Source of the DNA: Mucilaginibacter rubeus
GTDB taxonomy: Bacteria; Bacteroidota; Bacteroidia; Sphingobacteriales; Sphingobacteriaceae
Direction of reading: 5' to 3'
DNA length: 64,000 nucleotides
Assembly: GCF_003286415.2 (NCBI RefSeq)
Contig: NZ_CP043450.1
Coordinates: 2,728,001-2,792,000, forward strand
Every line of letters starts with the position of its first letter. Within the stretch, counting starts at the first letter, position 1. The notes under the pieces are model-generated. The model saw only the letters and a list, made by a program, of their open reading frames with translations. It ran no database searches and was not told the DNA's origin. Below, one piece after another: positions 7,663 through 17,018 of this stretch. A program made the translations under genes and the position numbers.

Positions 7663-8895
7663 ATGCTAACCTCAATTATCCAATTATACAAACAAGCCTA
7701 TAGCGGACTTTCAAAAAACAGCTGGTACCTGAGCATCGTAATGCTTATTAACCGTAGTGGTACCATGGTTGTGCCCTTCATGACCATTTATACCATCAGG
7801 CAGTTGCATTTTACTATTGAGCAATCGGGTTATATTATGGCCATTTTCGGAGTTGGTGCTGTTTCCGGCGGCTTTATAGGTGGTAAGCTAATCAATAAAA
7901 TAGGTTTTTATGATTTACAGGTGGGCGCATTGCTTACCGGCGGATTGCTGTTTTTGATCCTGGGTTATCAAACCAATTTCATCAGCATGGCTATCTTCAC
8001 GTTGGTGTTGAGTATCTGTAATGAATCATTCAGACCGGCAAACTCAACGGCCATTGCTCATTACAGTACCGAGGAAAACAAAACACGCTCCTACTCACTC
8101 AACCGCCTGGCTACAAACCTGGGCTGGGCTTTTGGTGGTGGCTTGGGGGGATTGCTGGCTTCAATAAATTATCATTTACTTTTCTGGGTAGATGGCTGTA
8201 CCAATATTGCCGCGGGCATATTATTGCTTACGCTGATGCCACGCTCCAAAGTGGCCAAAACCATTAAAGAGGCCGTTGCCGGTTTTGATGAAATCGTTTC
8301 ATCGGCTTATAAAGACGGCGTTTACTTGTTGTTCATCTTGCTTGCTACATTGTTTGCAACCTGCTTTTTCCAGTTCTTTATCATGCAACCTGTGTTTTAT
8401 AAAATACAATGGCATTTCAACGAGCGCTTTATAGGTTTCTTATTGGCACTGAATGGAATATTAATCGTGTTGATTGAAATGATATTGATCAATTGGCTTG
8501 AGGGTAAACGCCATCCGTTAAGTTATATCATTTCAGGTATTTTAATTACTGGTAGTAGTTTCGTGCTGCTTAATTTGATGCCGCATGTACCATTGGTAGC
8601 AATACTAATTGTGAGTATGGTGACGTTAGGAGAAATGCTTTCCATGCCTTTTATGAATACCTTTTGGATAGCTCGTTCCAATGTTCGTAATCGCGGCGAA
8701 TATGCTGCGTTGTACAGTATGTCATGGGCCGGCGCACAAATCATAGCGCCGTTTTTAGGCAGCCAGGTTATCGCCTATGGAGGATTTGAAATGCTCTGGT
8801 GGTTACTGGGCGGCGTTTGCCTGCTTGTTGCTTGCGGATATCTGCTCATGAAACGTTCAATACAGTTCAACAAAGAAGTACCTGTTTTACCTTAA
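7663..8895 (+). CDS. MFS transporter (drug:H+ antiporter-like)
   Basis: A polytopic membrane protein of 410 residues with about 12 hydrophobic helices. It has the MFS loop 2-3 motif as GGFIGGKLINKIGFYDLQ, and a conserved NRLATNLGWAFGGGLGG segment in helix 5. I chose the ATG at 7663 (MLTSIIQLYKQ). An in-frame ATG at 7624 exists, but it falls inside the repeat cluster and would add 13 residues of repeat-encoded sequence. The substrate is unknown; the family includes efflux pumps of the DHA1 type. It is followed after 9 bases by a HAD gene, so these two are probably co-transcribed. Confidence 0.85.
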   Translation: MLTSIIQLYKQAYSGLSKNSWYLSIVMLINRSGTMVVPFMTIYTIRQLHFTIEQSGYIMAIFGVGAVSGGFIGGKLINKIGFYDLQVGALLTGGLLFLILGYQTNFISMAIFTLVLSICNESFRPANSTAIAHYSTEENKTRSYSLNRLATNLGWAFGGGLGGLLASINYHLLFWVDGCTNIAAGILLLTLMPRSKVAKTIKEAVAGFDEIVSSAYKDGVYLLFILLATLFATCFFQFFIMQPVFYKIQWHFNERFIGFLLALNGILIVLIEMILINWLEGKRHPLSYIISGILITGSSFVLLNLMPHVPLVAILIVSMVTLGEMLSMPFMNTFWIARSNVRNRGEYAALYSMSWAGAQIIAPFLGSQVIAYGGFEMLWWLLGGVCLLVACGYLLMKRSIQFNKEVPVLP

Positions 8896-8904
8896 ATTAC
8901 AGCG

Positions 8905-9531
8905 ATGAAAAAAGCCATCATATTAGATCTTGATAATACCATATACCCGGTTAGTTCTATAGCTGATCATTTGTTTAATGAGCTGTTCAATTTTCTTGAT
9001 CAGCATATCGCAGGCGAGGGTATTGAACATGTCAATAATGCCAAGGAGGATTTAAAAAGGATCCCATATCAAAAAGTGGCCGACAAATACCAGTTTAGTG
9101 ATCTCGTTAAAAGCAAAGGGCTCGAGTTATTAAGTAACATCGAATATAACCGGCCAATGCAACCATTTGATGACTATAAACATATCCGTGAAGCTAAGAT
9201 CACCAGGTTTTTGGTTACTACCGGCTTTACCAAACTGCAATGGAGCAAGGTAAAAATGCTGAATATTGAAGCTGATTTTGAAGCCATTCACATTGTAGAC
9301 CCCGAGCTTTCGTCTTTAACCAAGAAAGACATTTTCGCGTCGATATTGGAGAAATACAATTACAAACCCGAAGATGTACTCATTATTGGCGACGATCCCG
9401 AATCGGAAATAAAAGCAGCAGGCGAATTGAATATCGATACTTTCTTATATGATCCTGAAAATAAACATCCAAACGCCCGGGTAACCCATCGCTCACAAAA
9501 CCTGAAAGATGCGGCTGCTATTATTGTTTAA
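8905..9531 (+). CDS. HAD-superfamily hydrolase
   Basis: A 208-residue cytoplasmic phosphatase-type protein. Motif I is LDLDNTIYP near residue 8 (Asp nucleophile and general acid). Motif II is probably the Thr in FLVTTGF, motif III a Lys near 145, and motif IV GDDPESEIKAAGELN near 158. A helical cap of about 75 residues follows motif I. The layout resembles YjjG/pyrimidine 5'-nucleotidase-like members; the substrate is unknown. Its last 11 bases overlap the end of the DinB gene on the other strand. Confidence 0.85.
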   Translation: MKKAIILDLDNTIYPVSSIADHLFNELFNFLDQHIAGEGIEHVNNAKEDLKRIPYQKVADKYQFSDLVKSKGLELLSNIEYNRPMQPFDDYKHIREAKITRFLVTTGFTKLQWSKVKMLNIEADFEAIHIVDPELSSLTKKDIFASILEKYNYKPEDVLIIGDDPESEIKAAGELNIDTFLYDPENKHPNARVTHRSQNLKDAAAIIV

Positions 9532-10033
9532 GCACCTTCACCGTAACCAAAAGCTGCCCAAGATGCCGCATGGTATGTTCGGCAGAATGCGTATACAAAC
9601 CAATAACCGTTGATGGTAACTGTGCCCGTCCTACCCCTCTCCAGTCGGTTAAAGTATTGACGTCGGTCGCTTTAAGCTGAGTTATAGCGCTATCTACCTG
9701 AGCGTTAAAAGCGTTTACCAAATCCGTTACGCTGATTATGTTCTCGCCTGGTTTTCCTTCAGCTGCCAGGTAGGCCAATTGACTTTCGCTTAGCATCTCG
9801 CCTTTTGCATAGGTAAAAAGCCGGTTAAGCACCCCGGTAAGGTGCTGCAAATGAAAGCCCGGAGATGCCATTCCGGCAACCTTTTCCCACAAGAGCACTT
9901 CGGGAAATCCATCCATCAATTCATTCAATTCTTCCCTGGCCTGTAAAAGGGCATGCGCCACAGGCTGAAGTAACGCCGGTACATGAACTAATGGCCCACG
10001 GAGCCAAACCTCTGGTAATTTTGTTGCTGACAT
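9521..10033 (-). CDS. DinB-family metal-binding protein
   Basis: 170 residues forming a four-helix bundle of the DinB/YfiT type. Likely metal ligands are the His in FHLQHLTGVLNRL (about 58-62) and those in LYTHSAEHTMRHLGQLL (about 147-157), the pattern of thiol-dependent or hydrolase-like DinB enzymes. The exact role is unknown. Its ATG overlaps the stop of the upstream GH26 gene (TGATG, one shared base), so it is translationally coupled to it. The 3' end converges with the HAD gene. Confidence 0.85.
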   Translation of the reverse strand: MSATKLPEVWLRGPLVHVPALLQPVAHALLQAREELNELMDGFPEVLLWEKVAGMASPGFHLQHLTGVLNRLFTYAKGEMLSESQLAYLAAEGKPGENIISVTDLVNAFNAQVDSAITQLKATDVNTLTDWRGVGRAQLPSTVIGLYTHSAEHTMRHLGQLLVTVKVLKQ

Positions 10034-11043
10034 CAGTTTTTATTAAGCATTGATTTTACTTGTTCATGATTCAACGTTTGCGGCAGGCCATATATGGTTT
10101 TTACCCGCTCATGTGTATTATCAGTCCAAAGCCAGCTTGTCCACACCATAAACCAGGCCCATTCGGGTTGTGCTGCCAGAATTTCGGGTTTTGGCAGTTC
10201 GCCGGTTTCTGTCAACGCTATGATCTTACCATTGGCAACCTTTAGTAAATCGTTGTAATCCCGTTGTTCATAATCAAAATGGTAAATATCGGCACCCAAG
10301 ATATCTACATAATCGGCACCCGGGTAAAAGTCTTTATAGTCATATGCCTCATCTAATGGCAGATCGCGCAAACCATTAGGCCCCCATACCCAAATCAGGT
10401 TGTTCAAATGATGATAATTAGTATAACGGTCGTACATCATTTTCCAAAGTTTGATAATACCGTCATTCCCTTTTTTGTTTCCCCACCAAAACCACACGCC
10501 ATTCATTTCATGATATGGGCGCCACAAAACCGGTACATGGGCATCTCTAAGTTGTTTTAAATATCCGGCTACTACGTCAATCTGGGCCAGCCATTTTTTA
10601 TTGAGTTCGGTATTAGGTGTAATTAATTCCTTCCATTGCGCATCGGTCATTTTTCCCTGGATGCTTTGCTTCCAATCATACGGCGGATTATCCAATGGCC
10701 GGCCCTGATGCCACATGAGCGTTACCAGATAACCGTCCTGCCATTTTTGTTTAGCTTCATTAACGAGGTCCTGCCCCAGGTCTTTATCTCCCCAAAGCAT
10801 GAAATCTGAACCCCACACAGCGGGATACTGTCCGGTAATTGCTTTGGCACTGTCTGAAAAAACGTCACGGTCGCTGTTGTAATTCTGCTGTCCCGACAAA
10901 ATATGTTTGCCTTTTACACTATAAAGGAAGCTTAGTAATTTTTTTACTTCAGATGATGCTTCTTTATTTACTGGTTTAAAACTTTGTGCTAAAGCCATGA
11001 AAGGCAACGATATGATTAAGGCAAGCGAAAAGAGTTTTTTCAT
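10033..11043 (-). CDS. Glycoside hydrolase family 26 (beta-mannanase-like)
   Basis: A secreted or periplasmic 336-residue enzyme with a signal peptide of about 19 residues ending ALA-QSF. GH26 landmarks are HILSGQQNY near 50, the acid/base Glu in WRPYHEMNGVWFWWG (about 178), and the nucleophile Glu in ALTETGELPKP (about 278). The DLGQDL and MWHQGRPLDNPP segments are also typical. The expected substrate is beta-1,4-mannan or a related glucan. It stands apart from the polysaccharide region 14 kb away and is coupled to a DinB gene. No SusCD pair is next to it. Confidence 0.9.
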   Translation of the reverse strand: MKKLFSLALIISLPFMALAQSFKPVNKEASSEVKKLLSFLYSVKGKHILSGQQNYNSDRDVFSDSAKAITGQYPAVWGSDFMLWGDKDLGQDLVNEAKQKWQDGYLVTLMWHQGRPLDNPPYDWKQSIQGKMTDAQWKELITPNTELNKKWLAQIDVVAGYLKQLRDAHVPVLWRPYHEMNGVWFWWGNKKGNDGIIKLWKMMYDRYTNYHHLNNLIWVWGPNGLRDLPLDEAYDYKDFYPGADYVDILGADIYHFDYEQRDYNDLLKVANGKIIALTETGELPKPEILAAQPEWAWFMVWTSWLWTDNTHERVKTIYGLPQTLNHEQVKSMLNKN

Positions 11044-11169
11044 TTTAATTAAACAGTTTATAGGTGTTAGTGGTTGTAAGGGGCTTTGTTCAAAAATAAA
11101 TAAAAAGCACAGCCGTTTATGGTATGGCTATTGCTATTCATAAGCAATATTTAACTATCTTTCGTTTAT

Positions 11170-12711
11170 ATGATACCTATTTCCCTTAGGAAACACTTTA
11201 TCCCGATTATACTTTCCACGTGTTTGGTTTTGCCCGTTGTACTACAAAGCTGTAAAAAAAAGCACGAGATGATTGCTGAAGATATGTTCAGGATTACTCA
11301 AAATGAAATCTTCAAAAAGGCCGATACCGAAGAATACATTCCCGTTTTTAAAAGGGTATTTGCCAAATACAGGTCTAAAACAGCCAACCCACTGGTCATC
11401 CAATCATTTTTTAAAAAGAACGAGTACCAGCCCATTTTAGTTATCAATCACTTAAATAACGGCGATCTTGATGCTTTGCCTGAATACCTGGAAAAGATCA
11501 ATGAGCATGGCCTTGACCCAACGGTATATCCTTCAGGAGAGATCAAAGCGCTTGTTGCCAAACTCAAAGATAAAACTGCAATCAAAACAATTGATGAAGC
11601 CTACGAAACGGTTGCTAAGCTGGAAATTTTATCCGCCGGAGCACTTGTAAAATATTCCAATGCGCTGCAATATGGAGTGATTAACCCTAAAAAGATCTAT
11701 TCGAGGTATTTTATGGCTACCCGCAGGCCCGATAGTACAACCATGCTTGCAACTTTAGAAAGAGCCGATTATAAAGCATTTCTGGATAGTATCCAGCCTA
11801 AAAACCCGCAATATTTAGCCCTGCAAAAAGCTTACAGAGATAGTGCTACTATTGAAGGACTATCAAAAGAGGAATGCAAACGTTATTTACTGGTTAGTCT
11901 TGAACGTTTACGCTGGAGGAACAAGCCTTATGAACCCAAATACGTCATCGTCAACATCCCCGATTTCAGGCTTGACGTGATGGAAGATGGCAAATCAGTT
12001 TTAAATATGAAGGTTTGCGTTGGACAGGGACGCAATATGAAAAACCAGAATACCCTTGAGCATTTTGACGATACAGCAAGAGCGGATAAACCTTTCCCCC
12101 GTGAAACGCCTATTTTAAACAGCGTAATCCATAGTGTTGAAGTAAACCCGGTTTGGAACATTCCGCGCAGTATTGCCACAAAAGAGATCATTGTTGAAGC
12201 AGCTGAAGACCGCTTCTATCTTTCCAACAAAAACATTGATGTATTTAAAGATGGCAGAAAGATAGCTGACCCGGAAACCATTGACTGGACACAAGTTACA
12301 CCTGATAATCTTGGGTATGAGTTTAAACAACGCCCGGGTGAAGATAATTCACTGGGAAAAATAAAATTCCTGTTTAAAAACCGAAGCAGCGTTTATCTGC
12401 ATGACACGCCTAATAAAGAAGCATTCAGGCATACTATGCGGGCTGTAAGTCATGGCTGTGTACGTCTGGGTGATCCGCTTGGTCTTGCAACAAACCTGTT
12501 TGGAGAAGGGGCCGACCTTGATACCATTTCAAAAGATATGATTGAGGATAAACCAGAACCAACCAATATTGGTTTGCCGAAGAAAATGCCTATCTATATC
12601 ACCTACGTAACCTGCTGGGCTGATGAAAATGGAGCCATACAATACAGGCCAGACGTTTACGGCTTAGATATCGTGCTTTACGCGCACCTGCAGAACTTTT
12701 TGGCTAAGTAA
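11170..12711 (+). CDS. L,D-transpeptidase, YcbB type, lipoprotein
   Basis: Makes 3-3 cross-links in peptidoglycan or attaches proteins to it. It has 513 residues. The N-terminus is a lipoprotein signal (LQSCKKK, Cys at about 27), so it is anchored in a membrane. A helical scaffold domain spans about residues 50-240. The YkuD catalytic domain runs from about 255 to 470, with HDTPNKEAF and the active-site SHGCVRLGDP (Cys near 431). The length and long N-terminal scaffold fit the YcbB/LdtD group. It converges with a second, smaller L,D-transpeptidase-like gene, with a stem-loop between them. Confidence 0.92.
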   Translation: MIPISLRKHFIPIILSTCLVLPVVLQSCKKKHEMIAEDMFRITQNEIFKKADTEEYIPVFKRVFAKYRSKTANPLVIQSFFKKNEYQPILVINHLNNGDLDALPEYLEKINEHGLDPTVYPSGEIKALVAKLKDKTAIKTIDEAYETVAKLEILSAGALVKYSNALQYGVINPKKIYSRYFMATRRPDSTTMLATLERADYKAFLDSIQPKNPQYLALQKAYRDSATIEGLSKEECKRYLLVSLERLRWRNKPYEPKYVIVNIPDFRLDVMEDGKSVLNMKVCVGQGRNMKNQNTLEHFDDTARADKPFPRETPILNSVIHSVEVNPVWNIPRSIATKEIIVEAAEDRFYLSNKNIDVFKDGRKIADPETIDWTQVTPDNLGYEFKQRPGEDNSLGKIKFLFKNRSSVYLHDTPNKEAFRHTMRAVSHGCVRLGDPLGLATNLFGEGADLDTISKDMIEDKPEPTNIGLPKKMPIYITYVTCWADENGAIQYRPDVYGLDIVLYAHLQNFLAK

Positions 12712-12714
12712 TAA

Positions 12715-12746
12715 AAAGAGCCCGGCTAACTTTCGGTTAGCCGGGC
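12715..12746 (-). terminator. Terminator between the convergent L,D-transpeptidase genes
   Basis: An 11-bp perfect stem GCCCGGCTAAC / GTTAGCCGGGC with loop TTTCG (12720-12746). Read on the minus strand it is followed by a T-run (complement of 12715-12719), so it ends the minus-strand gene. On the plus strand there is no T-run, but the stem may still help. Confidence 0.85.
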
Positions 12747-12777
12747 CTCATGATTTGGTTTATAGTTGGGGTTGGAT

Positions 12778-13569
12778 TTAAAACTTAGCAAAATTGAATG
12801 AAGTATCAGCGCTCGCCATTAAATTAAGCGGACCTTCCTCATCCAGATATTTCGAATAATACGATTCGTCGTTTCCGTTAATAAATATAACAGTTTTTCC
12901 GGCAATTGTATTAATTACTTTGTTAATTACTTTCGGAGATACTGCCGGGCAACCAAAGCTCCGGCCTAAATATCCCTGCTTATTAATGGCAGCCGGACCA
13001 ACATAATTGGCACCGTGTATAACAATACTACGCATACGGGCATTACTGTTAAAGCCTTCATCCATACCATCAAGATATAACGAGCGGCCGTGTTTTCCGT
13101 TGTAAACCTTATCGGTTACATAAAACCCGAGGCTACTTTCATGCGAGTCATTAGCATCCGAAAAATGACTTGCCATTTCTTCGCCGCTGCCCGATCCATG
13201 AGCAACCCAGGTATTAAGTATCAATTGTTTGCTTAACAGGTTAACGATCCACATGCGCTTTTCCCGGCTCGATTTGGAGAAATCAACTACAGTAAGCACA
13301 TCGCTGCTTTGAGGCACCATGTGCGAAAGCTTCAAATTAGTATAACCTGTTACCGCTTTTTCAAATACGTTGAAAGCTAAGCCTGTTTCCCCGAGATGGG
13401 CAGATTCATATAAATTATTGACGTATTGCTCAAATAGTTCTTTTGTTGTAAATGCCGCACTCTTTTTCCCAACACTCACTGATCTGTTTGCACCATCCGA
13501 TTTCCAGCTTAAGATTGTTGCTGAAAGAAAAAAAATCGCCATAGTGACCCACAAAAAATGTTTCCTCAT
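12778..13569 (-). CDS. Murein L,D-transpeptidase catalytic domain protein
   Basis: A 263-residue exported protein with an N-terminal hydrophobic signal (about residues 5-22). The C-terminal half carries the catalytic pattern of the YkuD-like family PF13645: IVHGANYVGP (His) and SFGCPAVSP (Cys near 206). The segment VDFSKSSREKRMWIVNL is typical of that family. It probably acts on peptidoglycan in the periplasm. It faces the larger YcbB-type enzyme tail to tail. Confidence 0.85.
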   Translation of the reverse strand: MRKHFLWVTMAIFFLSATILSWKSDGANRSVSVGKKSAAFTTKELFEQYVNNLYESAHLGETGLAFNVFEKAVTGYTNLKLSHMVPQSSDVLTVVDFSKSSREKRMWIVNLLSKQLILNTWVAHGSGSGEEMASHFSDANDSHESSLGFYVTDKVYNGKHGRSLYLDGMDEGFNSNARMRSIVIHGANYVGPAAINKQGYLGRSFGCPAVSPKVINKVINTIAGKTVIFINGNDESYYSKYLDEEGPLNLMASADTSFNFAKF

Positions 13570-13792
13570 ACGCTTGCCTGAGTTTAATTTAATTTTAAAT
13601 AATTAGGGTATAGTAACAGGTTCTGGACGGTGTATTAACCTGTTATTAACAGGCCAACACAAAAATATACTTTAAAACCTAAAATCCAAATCAGCAAACA
13701 ATAATTTTTTACTTAAATGAAAATAAGTTTAAAACTAAGCAATATTTTCGGCTGTTATACGGGGCGAAAAAAGGAAAGGTTATGGGTTAATT

Positions 13793-14371
13793 TTACTTAA
13801 CCCATTTAATTTTATTTTCAAGCGGTACGGTACGTTTTCCTTCAGGATATTGATCGGCATAACCAAGGTATAGTACGCCCAGTACGTTATCTTCTTCTCT
13901 TAAATTCAGGAACTCTTTAAAAGCAGGTTTCAGGATAGCCCCACCTGTGCTCCAGAATGACGCCATGTTTAAGGCAGTAGCACCTAACAGGATATTTTGA
14001 ATAGCACTTGATACTGCTGCAACTTCTTCAAACGGTGGTATCTTTGGCAAATCACCACGTTGCATTACTGATATGATAACATGAGATACTTTATTACCAA
14101 GCGTTTTTAGGTTGTTATAAGTAGCTTCGTTAAAATCTTCGGAGGATACGCTACTTTTGTAAACCTCTGCATGTTCCGCACAAAATTGCTCAGGATTTTC
14201 ATAAACGATAAAACGCCATGGTTCGGTAAAGCCGTGAGTTGGCGCCCAATCGGCAAGTTCAAGTAATGCCGCAATATGTCCGTTTGGTGCTTTATGACCA
14301 TTCATCATGGCTGGTTTTACGGTACGGCGGGCTTTAATATTTTCGGCGACGGTTAAAAAAGTGTTGTCCAT
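13793..14371 (-). CDS. Nitroreductase-family FMN oxidoreductase
   Basis: A 192-residue flavoprotein of the NfsB/YdjA type. FMN contacts are suggested by ARRTVKP near residue 15 and by LLELADWAPTHGFTEPWRF near 36-54. ALNMASFWSTGG near 133 and GVLYLGYADQYPEGKR near 166 match the C-terminal part of the family. The likely activity is NAD(P)H-dependent reduction of nitro or quinone compounds; the natural substrate is unknown. It lies downstream of the E1 gene on the same strand, but a terminator-like stem stands between. Confidence 0.88.
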   Translation of the reverse strand: MDNTFLTVAENIKARRTVKPAMMNGHKAPNGHIAALLELADWAPTHGFTEPWRFIVYENPEQFCAEHAEVYKSSVSSEDFNEATYNNLKTLGNKVSHVIISVMQRGDLPKIPPFEEVAAVSSAIQNILLGATALNMASFWSTGGAILKPAFKEFLNLREEDNVLGVLYLGYADQYPEGKRTVPLENKIKWVK

Positions 14372-14380
14372 AGTTAGATA

Positions 14381-14431
14381 AAAAAACAGTTGGTGAAATT
14401 AATGATTTATAAATCACCAATCTCACCAACT
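14381..14431 (-). terminator. Terminator downstream of the E1 gene
   Basis: Minus-strand stem AGTTGGTGA / TCACCAACT (14388-14396 with 14423-14431). A shorter GATTTATAAATC palindrome lies in its loop, and a T7 run follows immediately (complement of 14381-14387). Confidence 0.7.
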
Positions 14432-14446
14432 CGTAATTATAATTTA

Positions 14447-16882
14447 TTAATAAATGGCTGGGTATTTTGACGGATTAGCCTCATTCATCATGGCATAAAC
14501 GATTTCAATTACGTCATCAACAGATGGTTTGCTGAAATAGTCGCCATCTGAGCCATACGGAGGTCTGTGCTCTTTAGCAGTTAGCGTTTTAGGCTGGGCA
14601 TCCAACGAATAATATCCGCTTTGGTTCTCCAATATCTTCTGCAAAATGTAGGCTGAGCCGGCTCCAGGCAGGTCTTCATCAACAACTAATAGCTTGCTGG
14701 TTTTCTTTAAGGAATCACCACAAACATTCTCTGTATCAAATGGATATAAAGTTTGAGGATCTATTACTTCAATATTAATTCCCATAGCAGCAAGTTCATC
14801 AGAGGCTTCCTGAACAATACGTAGGGTTGAACCATATGATACAACCGTAATATCATTACCCTCACGTAAAACCTCGGCCTTACCAAGTGGAACAGTAAAT
14901 TCACCCACGTTTGCAGGCAATTTTTCTTTTAGGCGATAGCCATTCAGACATTCAATTACCAATGCCGGCTCATCTCCTCTCAGCAACGTATTGTACATAC
15001 CTGCAGCCTGGGTCATATTACGGGGTACGCAAATATGAAAACCACGCATCGAGCCCAAAATAACACTCATGGGCGAACCTGAATGCCAGATTCCTTCCAA
15101 TCTATGACCTCGGGTACGAATAATTAGCGGAGCTTTTTGCCCACCCATAGTACGGTAACTTAAGCTGGCAATATCATCGCTGATAATTGTTATAGCGTAT
15201 ATTAAGTAATCAAGGTATTGGATTTCGGCAATTGGCCTTAAACCACGCATGGCCAGGCCCATGCCCTGCCCTATGATACTTGTTTCGCGAATTCCGGTAT
15301 CGCTGATGCGAATCTCACCATATTTGGCCTGCAAACCGGCAAAACCCTGGTTTACATCGCCTATGGCACCAAGATCTTCACCAAAAGCAACTATACTTTT
15401 ATCGCGGGCAAAGTTAGCATCAAAGGCTGCGTTTAGCACCTCTCTACCGTCCATAACCTTTGCATCATCACTGTAGATAGCTGGCACAACAGGCACATAC
15501 AGAGGTGATTCTGGAGTTCCGGTAAATAGTTTTGAATTATAGCGCTCGGCATTTTTAACACCTTCCACTTTCAACCAATCCGACAGTGCTTTGCGTTCGG
15601 CATTATCGTCATGAACCGTTAATCGCAATGCTTTACGAATGGCTGTAAATATCTCACGTCGTCCAGCATCAATGCTGGAACGTAGACCTGCTGATAATGC
15701 CGAGATCGTTTCTTTTTGTGCAGGTAATGATTCGGCGAAGGCATCTATTAAACCTATAGCTTCTTCTATTTCAGCTTTTATTACAACAGCCAGTTCATTA
15801 GCAGCCTCACGCTGACATTCGCGGACATATCTTTTTGCTTCGGCTTCAAGCTCTTCCAGTTCTATCTCGGTAGTAATAGCCGATGCAATCATCCATTCGC
15901 GCATTTTTAACAGGCAATCGTGCTCGTCTTCCCAGGCAAGACGCTCCTTACTTTTATAGCGTTCATGCGAGCCTGAGGTTGAATGGCCTTGTGGCTGGGT
16001 CATTTCAGTTACGTGGATCAGCACTGGCACATGTTCTTCACGGCAAATATTGATAGCCCGTTCGTAAGTTTCACAAAGGGCGATATAATCCCAGCCGCGA
16101 ACTTTAAATATTTCGTAACCGTTGCTTCCGTTTTCACGCTGAAAGCCTTTTAATACTTCAGAAATATCTTCTTTAGTTGTTTGCAGGCTGGCGGGAACCG
16201 AAATAGCATAAGCATCGTCCCAAATTGAAATAGCCATAGGTACCTGCAGCACACCTGCGGCGTTGAAAGTCTCAAAAAATGAGCCTTCAGATGTTGCACC
16301 ATTACCCACGCTGCCAAAAGCTACTTCATTACCGTTAACCGAAAACTGCTTCAGGTAATCCAGTTCTTTATTTTGGCGATATAATTTTGACGCGTATGCT
16401 AAACCTAATAAACGGGGAATCTGACCAGCTGTTGTTGAAATATCCGACGAGCTGTTCATCGTTTCAACCTGGTTAACCCAACTGCCATCGGTATTTACAA
16501 AACGGGTAGCGTAATGACAATTCATTTGCCTGCCGCCAGATGCAGGATCTTTTTCAATATCAGGATTAGCATATAACTGAGCAAAAAACTCTTTCATATT
16601 GCTCATGCCGGTAGCAAACATAAAAGTTTGGTCGCGATAGTAGCCCGCGCGCCAGTCGCCGGCGCGGAAAGCCTTGGCCATAGCCAGTTGTGCAACCTCT
16701 TTGCCGTCGCCAAAAATACCGAACTTTGCCTTGCCCGTAAGTACTTCCCTGCGGCCTATCAAACTGGCCTGACGACTCTCATAACCAATACGATAATCAT
16801 CAATAACAATCTTCTTGAAATCATCAAAACTTAGCTCGGCAGTATTAAATTTACTGGTAGCGCGTGTTGTAGTTTCAGGCAT
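14447..16882 (-). CDS. 2-oxoacid dehydrogenase E1 component, alpha-beta fusion
   Basis: Thiamine-diphosphate-dependent decarboxylating subunit of a branched-chain 2-oxoacid or related dehydrogenase complex. It has 811 residues. The alpha-type domain is about residues 20-335, with the ThDP/Mg region FGSVGNGATSEGSFFETFN near 187-205. A charged helical linker spans about 335-450, and the beta-type domain about 475-800 (AFGEDLGAIGDVNQGF, RTRGHRLEGIWHSGSP, YGSTLRIVQEA, VDEDLPGAGSAY). The ThDP motif has Asn where most relatives have Asp (GNG for GDG). The linker is long for such fusions. No E2 or E3 gene is adjacent, so the rest of the complex lies elsewhere. Confidence 0.92.
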   Translation of the reverse strand: MPETTTRATSKFNTAELSFDDFKKIVIDDYRIGYESRQASLIGRREVLTGKAKFGIFGDGKEVAQLAMAKAFRAGDWRAGYYRDQTFMFATGMSNMKEFFAQLYANPDIEKDPASGGRQMNCHYATRFVNTDGSWVNQVETMNSSSDISTTAGQIPRLLGLAYASKLYRQNKELDYLKQFSVNGNEVAFGSVGNGATSEGSFFETFNAAGVLQVPMAISIWDDAYAISVPASLQTTKEDISEVLKGFQRENGSNGYEIFKVRGWDYIALCETYERAINICREEHVPVLIHVTEMTQPQGHSTSGSHERYKSKERLAWEDEHDCLLKMREWMIASAITTEIELEELEAEAKRYVRECQREAANELAVVIKAEIEEAIGLIDAFAESLPAQKETISALSAGLRSSIDAGRREIFTAIRKALRLTVHDDNAERKALSDWLKVEGVKNAERYNSKLFTGTPESPLYVPVVPAIYSDDAKVMDGREVLNAAFDANFARDKSIVAFGEDLGAIGDVNQGFAGLQAKYGEIRISDTGIRETSIIGQGMGLAMRGLRPIAEIQYLDYLIYAITIISDDIASLSYRTMGGQKAPLIIRTRGHRLEGIWHSGSPMSVILGSMRGFHICVPRNMTQAAGMYNTLLRGDEPALVIECLNGYRLKEKLPANVGEFTVPLGKAEVLREGNDITVVSYGSTLRIVQEASDELAAMGINIEVIDPQTLYPFDTENVCGDSLKKTSKLLVVDEDLPGAGSAYILQKILENQSGYYSLDAQPKTLTAKEHRPPYGSDGDYFSKPSVDDVIEIVYAMMNEANPSKYPAIY

Positions 16883-16969
16883 ATAAAATTTTGTTTAGAC
16901 GGTAAAAGTATAAAATTCTATTCTGTATTAGGCAAACTAACAGATAAAACCCGGAGTTTTAGTAATAGT

Positions 16970-16999
16970 TTTGTAATTACGTTAAACCTTTTATATTTG
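16970..16999 (+). promoter_or_regulatory. Promoter of the DUF1573 gene
   Basis: TTTG at 16970-16973 and TATATTTG at 16992-16999 with an 18-base spacer: a full match to the Bacteroidota -33/-7 pattern, 20 bases before the ATG. Confidence 0.75.
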
Positions 17000-17018
17000 T
17001 AATAATCAAATATAACGT

